From Comamonadaceae bacterium (lineage in GTDB: Bacteria; Pseudomonadota; Gammaproteobacteria; Burkholderiales; Burkholderiaceae_C), in the NCBI GenBank assembly GCA_013823485.1, contig PNMF01000008.1:1-48160 (forward strand): a DNA stretch of 48,160 nt, read 5' to 3'. Both the position numbers and the translations under genes were made by a program. The notes beneath the pieces were generated by a model. The model saw only the letters and a list, made by a program, of their open reading frames with translations, did no database searches and was not told the DNA's origin. Numbering within the stretch: position 1 is the stretch's first letter; the number at the start of each line of letters is the position of its first letter. Shown here piece by piece: positions 35,612 to 42,429 of the stretch.

Positions 35612-36037
35612 ATGAAAAAGTTTGCCCTCATCGCCCTCGCCTTCAGCGCAACCGCCGCTTTCGCCACCCAGCCGAGCAGCCAGGGTCCTGAGATCAACGA
35701 TCCCTCCATCCAGGCCACGGTGCTGGTGAACACCGCCGTGATCAACGCTGCCCTGGCCGGCACCGCAGTGCAGAACATCGCCACCAACGCCGGCAACGTC
35801 GACGTGAGCGGCAAGCAGCTGCAGCTGGTGGCCGCCGAGCGCAGCCTGGTGATGAACGCCGCCCTGGGTGGCGAAGCCCGCCAGAACCTGGCCTCCAACG
35901 TCGGCAATGTCGAAATCGACGCCGCTTCCCTCCAGATCGTGGCCGCTTCCAAGTCGGCTCTGATCAACAAGGCTGCCTTCGGCGCCACCGCCGTGCAGAA
36001 CGTGTCGACCAACACCAGCTGCTCGACCTGCCGCTGA
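35612..36037 (+). CDS. Small exported repeat protein, candidate fibre subunit
   Basis: 141 aa with a textbook Sec signal (MKKFALIALAFSATAAFA|TQ) and an AGGAG ribosome-binding site. Two 37-residue repeats at 44-80 and 81-117 (NAALxGxAxQNxAxNxGNV followed by xLQxVAAxxS) plus a half repeat to 138. The mature part is rich in Asn, Gln, Ala and Val and has no Trp or Tyr. It ends in CSTC-R, a terminal C-x2-C. The regular N/Q-containing repeats suggest a beta-solenoid or amyloid-like subunit such as CsgA or Fap proteins, but no known family is recognised. First gene of an operon with a CsgG-like pore. Confidence 0.85.
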   Translation: MKKFALIALAFSATAAFATQPSSQGPEINDPSIQATVLVNTAVINAALAGTAVQNIATNAGNVDVSGKQLQLVAAERSLVMNAALGGEARQNLASNVGNVEIDAASLQIVAASKSALINKAAFGATAVQNVSTNTSCSTCR

Positions 36038-36122
36038 TCGGTCTGACCCACCGGTGTGGCTGCCGACGGCAGCGACCCGGTGGGTTTTGTTTCGCGCAAT
36101 CACAGTCGCACTGGAGAAAGTC

Positions 36123-36578
36123 ATGTCGCGAACCACCATCGCCCGTGCAACCCTCGTCTCCCGCCGGCCGGCCGCCTCACTGCGCGCGCTGGCCATCGGT
36201 CTTTTGTGCACCCTCGGCGCATCGGCCTGGGCCCAGTCGGCCCCCGGGGAGGACCCGCTGGTGCTGACCAAACGCGTTTCGCCCACCGGCCTGCCGCTGA
36301 ACAACCAACCCAAGTCGACCGGTCTGGATCAGTCGGCCCAGATGCCGGCCTGGATGCGCGCCAAGGTGTCGCGGTACACCGCCAAGGCCTATTCCGCCAA
36401 CACCGACGGCATCTACACCGACGCCGACGTGGTCACCACGGCCACGACTGATGGTTTCCGTCGATCCTGCACGCAGGAAATCGCCACCCAGACCACCAAT
36501 GCCGCCAACCGCTTCGGGGCCCAGGCCCAGGACCAGATCGTCGTGCTGCGCGGCGACCTGGTGAACATCTGCAACTGA
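36123..36578 (+). CDS. Small exported protein of unknown function
   Basis: 151 aa with a signal peptide (RALAIGLLCTLGASAWA|QS) and a GGAGA ribosome-binding site. The mature part of about 110 residues contains two Cys (in RRSCTQEIAT and at the end, VNICN) that could form a disulfide. I recognise no domain. The position between the repeat protein and the CsgG-like lipoprotein suggests a second secreted subunit, nucleator or chaperone (as HfaA/HfaD or CsgB/CsgE/CsgF are for their systems), but sequence resemblance was not established. Confidence 0.82.
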   Translation: MSRTTIARATLVSRRPAASLRALAIGLLCTLGASAWAQSAPGEDPLVLTKRVSPTGLPLNNQPKSTGLDQSAQMPAWMRAKVSRYTAKAYSANTDGIYTDADVVTTATTDGFRRSCTQEIATQTTNAANRFGAQAQDQIVVLRGDLVNICN

Positions 36579-36586
36579 GCATCGCC

Positions 36587-38356
36587 ATGACCGCCCTCGC
36601 CTCGCCTGCACCCCGCTACCCGATGAGCCGCTGGCTCGGGATGGCCTGCCTGTCCACCGTGCTGGTGCTCGCCGGCTGCGCCACGCCGATGGATCCGCGC
36701 AAGGACGCCCAATACCAGAGCTACGGCAATGCGGCGTCCCGCCCGACCGTGCGCCCGGTGCGATCGGTCTCCAGCTTCTCGGACTCGCTGATGTGCATGG
36801 ACCAGATGCTGCGCGAGGCCAACATCACCACCACCTTGGTCACCAGCAAGCTGATCCCCGACGCCTCGCTGCGGGTGCCGGTGGCAACGAAAGAGATGAT
36901 CATCACGGCGCTCTCGCAGATGTCGCGCCTGAGCAATGCCTTCCGGTATGTGGACTACGAGGTCGACATCGCCCGCCAGGACACGGTGCAGAACCTGACC
37001 ACCATCCTGCTCAACAACAACCAGATCCAGCTGCAGCGACCGTCGCTCTACATCTCGGGCGCGGTCGCCTTCGTCGACCAGAACGTGCTGAGCAACCGGT
37101 TCGACGCCGGCACCTCGGCCTCGCGCCTGGAAACCGGTTACAGCCGCGACCGCAACGTCACCGTGGTGGGCCTGGAGCTGCACCTGGGCGATTTCCGCTC
37201 GCGCACGCTGATTCCGGGCATGGACTCGGCCAACGAGGTGATCATCGGCACCGGCGGTCAGGGCCTGGACGTGGCCGGCCGCATCGGCGACTACGGCCTG
37301 CAGTTCAACGTCGGCCGCGACTACGCGCAGGGCACCGGCGCGGCCATCCGCACGCTGGTCGAACTGGCCATGATCGAACTGGTCGGCAAATGGGCCCGCG
37401 TGCCCTACTGGCAATGCCTGACCCTGGAGCAGAACCACCCCGACTTCCAGCGCCAGCTGCGCGACTGGTACGACGAAGGTGGCGACAAGGTGCACCAGGG
37501 CCTGGTGCGCCGTTCGCTGGTGGCCAAGGGCTACCTGCCGGGCGGTGAAGCGACCCCGCCGGTGAACAGCCTCGCCTTCCGCCGCGCCCTGGCCCGTTTC
37601 CAGGCCGACAACCGCATGGTCGTCACCGGCACGGTGAATTTCCCCACCTATGAGCGCGTGCTGCGCGATTTCGTGGCGCTCGATGCCGACGGCCAGCTGA
37701 CCCGTTACGGCTGGATGAGCCAGGACCCGACTCCGGTGCAGCCGCTGGATGACCCCGAGCTGCCAATTCCTTCTTCGGGCTTGGCCTATGGTGCCCGCAC
37801 CCCGGCCCGCACCATCGACCTGCAGATCGAGAACGTGCTGCTCGGCCGCTCGGTGTTCGAGGTGGGTGAGCAGGTTTTCCTGTCGGCCACCGTGTCGCAG
37901 GCGTCGCACATGGCCTGCTACCTGTCGGACTCCGGCGGTAACGTGATGCGGCTGATCCCCAACCCCATCGCCACCCAGGCCGTGGTCCCCGGCAACCAGG
38001 CGGTGCGCATTCCCGACTGGATGAGCCCGAACCCCGGTTTCGTGCTGGCCACCACCGCTCCCGGCCAGGAAGGCGTGCTCTGCGCCGCCACCGGCGAGGA
38101 CGTGACCGCCAAGCTGCCCGCCCCGCTGCAAGGCGCCGCCCTGCGGCCGATGCCGGAGTTCCGCGGACTGGACGCCGTGGCCAAGGCCTACACCGATGCG
38201 GTCGGCGCCGATGCGGTCAGCCTGGGCCGGGTGAACTGGACCGTGGGTCCGCGCCGCCCGGCGGCCGCTGCAGCGCCGGCCACCGCACCGGCCCCGGCAG
38301 CTCAAGCCCCTGCAGCCTCGGCTGCACCCGCAGCACCTGCAACACCCGCGCGATGA
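36587..38356 (+). CDS. CsgG-like outer-membrane lipoprotein with PG-binding and DUF4384-like domains
   Basis: 589 aa. Lipobox LVLAGC with the lipidated Cys31, or Cys19 if the internal ATG at 36623 is used. Residues 60-280 resemble CsgG/HfaB, the ring-forming pore for curli or holdfast proteins: RLSNAFRYVDYE, QNLTTILLNNNQ, LYISGAVAFVDQN, VTVVGLELHLGDF, GAAIRTLVELAMIELVGKW. Residues 300-365 look like a peptidoglycan-binding domain (LVAKGYLPGG...ALARFQADNRM). Residues 405-505 resemble DUF4384 (VFEVGEQVFLSATVSQASHMACYL). The Ala/Pro-rich tail is from 540. The gene begins 8 bp after the preceding stop and overlaps the next by 4 bp. Confidence 0.85.
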   Translation: MTALASPAPRYPMSRWLGMACLSTVLVLAGCATPMDPRKDAQYQSYGNAASRPTVRPVRSVSSFSDSLMCMDQMLREANITTTLVTSKLIPDASLRVPVATKEMIITALSQMSRLSNAFRYVDYEVDIARQDTVQNLTTILLNNNQIQLQRPSLYISGAVAFVDQNVLSNRFDAGTSASRLETGYSRDRNVTVVGLELHLGDFRSRTLIPGMDSANEVIIGTGGQGLDVAGRIGDYGLQFNVGRDYAQGTGAAIRTLVELAMIELVGKWARVPYWQCLTLEQNHPDFQRQLRDWYDEGGDKVHQGLVRRSLVAKGYLPGGEATPPVNSLAFRRALARFQADNRMVVTGTVNFPTYERVLRDFVALDADGQLTRYGWMSQDPTPVQPLDDPELPIPSSGLAYGARTPARTIDLQIENVLLGRSVFEVGEQVFLSATVSQASHMACYLSDSGGNVMRLIPNPIATQAVVPGNQAVRIPDWMSPNPGFVLATTAPGQEGVLCAATGEDVTAKLPAPLQGAALRPMPEFRGLDAVAKAYTDAVGADAVSLGRVNWTVGPRRPAAAAAPATAPAPAAQAPAASAAPAAPATPAR

Positions 38357-39522
38357 CCCAGCCTGCGCTGCCCCGCAAGCGCTCCATCGCGCCGCTGACC
38401 CTCCTGCTGGTCGCGCTGGCCTCGGGCAGCGGAGCGGCGCTGGCCCAGACCCGGGCCACCGGTGCCCCGGTCTTTGACCCGGCCCCGGTCATCGAACCCG
38501 CGCTGGCCAGTCAGTTGCCAGGCCTGCGCCCTGAGCTGGGCACCGAACTGGCCCGCCTGCAGACGCAGGCCTCGCAACCGCTGGCCAGCCTGCGCGGCAA
38601 GGCCCGCACCGACGCGGCCGAAGCCGCCTGGCTGCTGGGCCTGCTCTCCCTCCATGGCGCCTCGGTACCGCGCGACGACACCCAGGCGCGTTTCTGGTTC
38701 GAGCGGGCGCAGCAACTGGGCGCCCGCCTGGCACCGGCCGGCGTGGCCTGGTGTGCCATCGACGGCTGCGGCGCCACGCCCGACGCAGCACAGGCCCGCC
38801 AGGCATTGGCCAGCCTGCGCCGCACCGATGCCGCCCGCGCGGCCCATCTGGAATGGCTGCAACGCCAGCGTGCCCCGGTGCTGGACGGCTCGGCCGGCGC
38901 GCAGGCCGAAGCCGCTGCCCGCGAGCTGCTGCAACGCGCCGCCCGGGGCGGCAACCCGCATGCCCGGCTCGAACTCGCGCTGGAACAGGCCAGCGGCAAC
39001 CGCGAACGCGAAGCACTGGCGGGTCTGAAGGGACTGGCGCCTTCACTGCCCGCCGCCGCGGCCAATGCGCGCCTGCTAGAAGATCGCCTTCGGGCCGGCC
39101 CTGCCCCTACGGTGCCGGCCGATCCAACGCCGCCCGGCAACGGCGTCACGCTGCTCGGCATGGACAACACCATCGTGCTGCCGGGCCGTCCGGTCGGCGC
39201 CGACGAGGCCTATGCCCTGGCGCGCCGGTTCCACCAGGGCAACGGCGTTCCCGCCAACTACACCGAAGCCATCCGCCTGTACCGACAGGCCGAGGCCCAG
39301 GGCAACACGGCGGCCCGCCAGATGCTGGCCCTCATCTACTCCCGTCCCACCGCCGACGGCCAGGTCGACTTCACCTGGATGCGCCAGCTCAGCCAGATCG
39401 AGCCCGGCACCGCCGGCGTGGGCACCTCGCGCGCAGCCGCTGCCAGCCCATGGCAGCGGGAGCCCACGCCCCTGAGCGATCTGGTGCCGCCGCGCTGGCG
39501 CGGGCAGATCACCGGCCCCTGA
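38353..39522 (+). CDS. Exported Sel1/TPR-like repeat protein
   Basis: 389 aa starting in an ATGA overlap with the CsgG-like gene. Signal peptide (PLTLLLVALASGSGAALA|QT). Sel1-like helical repeats are recognisable at about 90-122 (WLLGLLSLHGASVPRDDTQA) and 285-330 (YALARRFHQGNGVPANYTEA), with degenerate Ala/Arg/Leu-rich helices between. Sel1 proteins act as assembly scaffolds, so a periplasmic adaptor for the CsgG-like pore is plausible (inference). Last gene of the operon. Confidence 0.85.
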   Translation: MTQPALPRKRSIAPLTLLLVALASGSGAALAQTRATGAPVFDPAPVIEPALASQLPGLRPELGTELARLQTQASQPLASLRGKARTDAAEAAWLLGLLSLHGASVPRDDTQARFWFERAQQLGARLAPAGVAWCAIDGCGATPDAAQARQALASLRRTDAARAAHLEWLQRQRAPVLDGSAGAQAEAAARELLQRAARGGNPHARLELALEQASGNREREALAGLKGLAPSLPAAAANARLLEDRLRAGPAPTVPADPTPPGNGVTLLGMDNTIVLPGRPVGADEAYALARRFHQGNGVPANYTEAIRLYRQAEAQGNTAARQMLALIYSRPTADGQVDFTWMRQLSQIEPGTAGVGTSRAAAASPWQREPTPLSDLVPPRWRGQITGP

Positions 39523-39554
39523 ACAAGCCTTCAATTTCGGTTGACTCAGATCCC

Positions 39555-39649
39555 ATCACGGTTTCGTGATGTGAAACCCCGCCTCTCGGTCAAGCTTCAT
39601 TGACCGACCAGGCACCATGAACAGATACTTTTGGATTACTTTTTAATCC
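39555..39649. repeat. Three successive inverted repeats in the spacer before the C39/peptide locus
   Basis: ATCACG-GTTT-CGTGAT (39555-39570), CGGTCAA-N6-TTGACCG (39587-39606) and GGATTA-N5-TAATCC (39633-39649), all with perfect arms. The first may terminate the CsgG-like operon; the second overlaps the presumed -35 element of the next promoter and could be an operator. Confidence 0.5.
39600..39629 (+). promoter_or_regulatory. Candidate sigma-70 promoter of the beta-barrel/peptide/C39 locus
   Basis: TTGACC (39600-39605) and GATACT (39624-39629) with an 18-bp spacer, 34 bp before the ATG at 39664. The -35 matches 5 of 6 and the -10 matches 4 of 6 consensus bases. Confidence 0.4.
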
Positions 39650-39663
39650 ATTGAAAGCTGTTC

Positions 39664-40539
39664 ATGCACCCCAGCAGGCCCTTGCTCCTGATCTCCGTGC
39701 TTCTGTGTTCCGCCGCCCGAGCCGACCTCCCGCTCGCTGTCGAGAACCTGCTCACGGACAAAGGTCAGCTCAGGGCTGACATTGCAGTCAGCTACGCCAA
39801 CCTCGAACGGCAACACCTGGTGGCAGGTGACCCGATCACGGTTCAAACCGGACCAGCCACCTTCGTGACGCTGCCCACGAGGGTGGGTGAGGAACTCACC
39901 AACAGCGACACGACCGTGCTGACGGCGGGCCTCCGGTACGGGATCAGCCAGAGCGTCGAGATCTACACACGCGCTAGCGCCATGGCGACTCGCCAGCGCG
40001 GCAGCTTTCAAGGTGCATCGAGCACCCACTCAGATTCGGGCGTTGTAGACGCATGGGCAGGGGTGAATGTGCAGATAAAGCCGGACAACCAGACACCTGC
40101 GCTTCTGGGTTTCGCCGAGTTGGCCCTCCATGAGCAGCAACAACGCAGTGCCGTCGCATTCCGGTCAGCTCTCTTCGGCCTGACCACCTACAAAGCCGTC
40201 GACCCCGTGGTGCTTTCCCTGACAGCCGCCTACCGGATGAACCGGACCCGCACCGATGGCAGCACCGAACTCAAGCCCGGCAATCTGTTGCTGCTCAACC
40301 CGGGGGTGGCCTTCGCGGCCAATGACCGCATCACCCTGTCCACGGGTTTTCAGTGGACACGACGCCTGGCGGACCGCATCGACGGCCTCGCTCGAGGCTT
40401 CAACAGGACATCCACCGACATCCTGATGGGGGTGGGCTTCGGACTGAACAAGGGCAGCTCCGTGAATACCTCCATGAAATTCAACGCATCGGGCCGCAGC
40501 GGAGCGGAGTTTCGCGTGAACTGGATTCACACCTTTTGA
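39664..40539 (+). CDS. Small outer-membrane beta-barrel protein
   Basis: 291 aa with a short signal peptide (LLLISVLLCSAARA|DL). The mature part alternates polar and hydrophobic residues (LRADIAVSYANLERQ, VVDAWAGVNVQIK, VVLSLTAAYRMNRT, ITLSTGFQWTRRLADR) and ends in HTF, with the C-terminal Phe typical of BAM-folded barrels. About 12 strands are expected. It belongs with generic transporter-like OMPs. Beside an exported C39 protease it recalls FapF/FapD of the Fap amyloid system, but the long N-terminal coiled coil of FapF is absent. Base composition is lower in GC than the genes to its left. Confidence 0.85.
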   Translation: MHPSRPLLLISVLLCSAARADLPLAVENLLTDKGQLRADIAVSYANLERQHLVAGDPITVQTGPATFVTLPTRVGEELTNSDTTVLTAGLRYGISQSVEIYTRASAMATRQRGSFQGASSTHSDSGVVDAWAGVNVQIKPDNQTPALLGFAELALHEQQQRSAVAFRSALFGLTTYKAVDPVVLSLTAAYRMNRTRTDGSTELKPGNLLLLNPGVAFAANDRITLSTGFQWTRRLADRIDGLARGFNRTSTDILMGVGFGLNKGSSVNTSMKFNASGRSGAEFRVNWIHTF

Positions 40540-40575
40540 CTGCCAAGGTCTGAGGAAGCCAAGCCACCTCGGCAG
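40540..40575 (+). terminator. Imperfect hairpin after the beta-barrel gene
   Basis: CTGCC-AA-GGT and ACC-TC-GGCAG arms flank a 16-nt loop immediately after the stop. There is no T tract. It may be a processing or attenuation signal. Confidence 0.35.
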
Positions 40576-40644
40576 AAATCAGGCAAACAGCGCTTTGCCC
40601 GATCGATCTCGCGGCGGACATGAATGCATGTTGCCAACAGAAGT

Positions 40645-40670
40645 GTCTCAGAACCAGTTTGAGACTTTTT
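40645..40670 (+). terminator. Intrinsic-terminator-like hairpin in the leader of the peptide gene
   Basis: GTCTCA and TGAGAC form a 6-bp stem with a 9-nt loop, followed by TTTTT, ending only 20 bp before the GTG start of the peptide precursor. It may be a terminator for the upstream gene with a weak promoter in between, or an attenuator of the peptide gene. Confidence 0.5.
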
Positions 40671-40690
40671 CCCATCAACAAGGAACCCAA

Positions 40691-41128
40691 GTGATCAATT
40701 CGAAACTGCCGACCGTCCTGCTGGCATTGTTGGCGGCCCTGTCCACCACGGCCACGCCTGCAACAGAACTGAATCCGGCATCTCACGGCAATCCGATGGT
40801 CGAGTTCAGCCAGGCTGAAACCCATCAAATCTTCGATCAAACTGCATCCAAGACCGAAATTGCGATTCTGTCCCCACAGGAAATGAAGGACACGGAAGGA
40901 GCATGGTTGTGGAACACCGTCGCATGGACAGCGGGTGGCGGAGCATTGGGAGCAACCACCTATCTGTGGACAACGCCGCAATCCCAATGGTCGTGGGGGG
41001 GAGCCGGGACAGCTTTTGGAAGCGGTGCAACGGCGGGCTTCTACAGCTCCACGATTCCTTTGGCAGCATTCGGCGCCGTGGGCTCATACACACTGGGCAC
41101 AGTGGGCGCCGCCGGTTGGTATAGATAA
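40691..41128 (+). CDS. Exported Gly/aromatic-rich peptide precursor with internal double-glycine-type leader
   Basis: 145 aa from a GTG at 40691 with AAGGA six bases upstream. Residues 1-24 are a Sec signal (LPTVLLALLAALSTTATPA). Residues 60-71, LSPQEMKDTEGA, match the double-glycine leader consensus at every main position except -4: Leu-12, Ser-11, Glu-8, Met-7, Gly-2, Ala-1. Cleavage after Ala71 would release a 74-residue peptide with many Gly/Ala and aromatic residues (WLWNTVAW, GGGALGATTYLW, WSWGGAGTAFGSG, GWYR). This composition recalls class II bacteriocins/microcins or an aggregating matrix peptide. The exported C39 protease at 41589 is the natural processing enzyme. No known family is recognised. 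Confidence 0.8.
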   Translation: MINSKLPTVLLALLAALSTTATPATELNPASHGNPMVEFSQAETHQIFDQTASKTEIAILSPQEMKDTEGAWLWNTVAWTAGGGALGATTYLWTTPQSQWSWGGAGTAFGSGATAGFYSSTIPLAAFGAVGSYTLGTVGAAGWYR

Positions 41129-41192
41129 GACGATTGAAATCCAGGGGGCCTGATCAAACTGCATCACACCTCCTGGCACCAGGAGCCTGTCC

Positions 41193-41465
41193 GTGGAAAA
41201 TCTACAGGTATTTTTTCTCCCTTTTCTTATCTGTGCATCGATCTTTCTGGTTGGCGGAATAGGAAAACGGTATGCTGCAAGAAATGGGCATAGATGGAGC
41301 CATGGACTGTCGGCATTCCTGGTTTCTGCCTCACTCGGCATCATTCATCACCTGCTGGCAGAGACAGCATCAGTGGCAACTATCGTTGTGACCTCCCTGG
41401 GGATGGGATTAACGGGGCTGGCAGCTTTTGTGTATTTCTACTGGCTGGCCAAAAAATCCATCTGA
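41193..41465 (+). CDS. Small three-helix membrane protein
   Basis: 90 aa from a GTG with AGGAG seven bases upstream. Three hydrophobic helices are predicted at about 4-23, 38-58 and 62-85, with a basic loop (GKRYAARNGHR). No family is recognised. Between a bacteriocin-like precursor and a C39 protease, the usual guess would be an immunity or export-accessory protein; this is inference from position and size only. The gene is one of the lowest-GC in the window. Confidence 0.72.
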   Translation: MENLQVFFLPFLICASIFLVGGIGKRYAARNGHRWSHGLSAFLVSASLGIIHHLLAETASVATIVVTSLGMGLTGLAAFVYFYWLAKKSI

Positions 41466-41588
41466 GCGACAGCACCAGACCAACGATTTGGCGGCAGCTT
41501 GAAGAATGGATGCAGATGAATATTTGTCGATCGCTACAGCTTTCGATCATCGATTCCTTTGACGATGAAACAGGAGCTTCGGCGAACC

Positions 41589-42314
41589 ATGAAACTCAAC
41601 TCTGCCATCAAGACAGTATTGAGTTGCTCGACCTTGCTTGCAGCCGTCAGCGCGACGACCACTGCCGTGGCAGACAGCGAGCGGAGAACATCCGCTGAAA
41701 CCGACCGGAATCGGTACCGTTCGGAGATATCGACAATGTCAGGGCCCGTCCCGGTCAGGGTCAGACCATGGAAAACGCTCAAAGATGCACGTGTCGTGAA
41801 GCAGGCGCTGGACTTCTCCTGCGGTGCAGCTTCATTGGCCACCTTGCTGAATGGCCATTACGCCCAGAACCTGACCGAAGCCGATCTGCTCAAGGCGATG
41901 GACAAGGGCGACGGACGTGCCAGCTTTGCAGACATGGCCCGGGCCCTGCCGCAATTTGGCTTCAAGGCACAAGGATTCGCAGCCACCTGGGAGCAGCTCA
42001 CCCGTCTCAAGGTGCCGGTGATCCTGTATGTAAAGCACCGCGCCAATGACCATTTCACCGTGCTGCGAGGAATAGACGCAGATACGGTCTGGCTGGCCGA
42101 CCCGTCGCTGGGCAACCGTACTTACAGTCGGGCGCAGTTTCTGAAGATGTGGGAGACACGAACCGGCAACGTGGATGGTCTCGCGGGCAAGTTTCTGGCC
42201 GTGCTGCCAGTGAACAGCCAGTCGCCTGGGGAATCCGACTTTTTCTCCCGAACGCCCATCCGTCAGACCAAGGGGGCAGTCAGCGATCTTGTCCACCAGA
42301 GCTGGCGGCCTTGA
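41589..42314 (+). CDS. Sec-exported stand-alone C39 family cysteine peptidase
   Basis: 241 aa from the ATG at 41589, with a signal peptide (IKTVLSCSTLLAAVSATTTAVA). An in-frame ATG at 41565 is an alternative start. The domain at 68-205 has the C39 catalytic set: Cys78 in FSCGAASLATLL, His155 in NDHFTVLRGID, and Asp171 in LADPSLGNRTYS. C39 peptidases normally sit on the cytosolic side fused to an ABC exporter and cut double-glycine leaders. This one is alone and secreted, like FapD of the Fap amyloid operon. Its likely substrate is the precursor at 40691. A conserved GNRT-x-S-R-x-QF-x3-W tail follows. Confidence 0.88.
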   Translation: MKLNSAIKTVLSCSTLLAAVSATTTAVADSERRTSAETDRNRYRSEISTMSGPVPVRVRPWKTLKDARVVKQALDFSCGAASLATLLNGHYAQNLTEADLLKAMDKGDGRASFADMARALPQFGFKAQGFAATWEQLTRLKVPVILYVKHRANDHFTVLRGIDADTVWLADPSLGNRTYSRAQFLKMWETRTGNVDGLAGKFLAVLPVNSQSPGESDFFSRTPIRQTKGAVSDLVHQSWRP

Positions 42315-42429
42315 AGCACATCCACACACGGTGGCCACCGATCCGAACTGGCAGCGCCTGCTTCAAGCAACAAGCAACGGTTGGCGCTTTCCGATCTTTC
42401 GACCAGCCTGAGTGCTGGCATGGCGCGGC

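Noticed and set aside
35612-36578. Calling the two small exported proteins curli subunits CsgA/CsgB or HfaA
   Set aside because: The repeat length (37) and motif differ from curlin's, and I could not confirm Hfa similarity; they are left unnamed.
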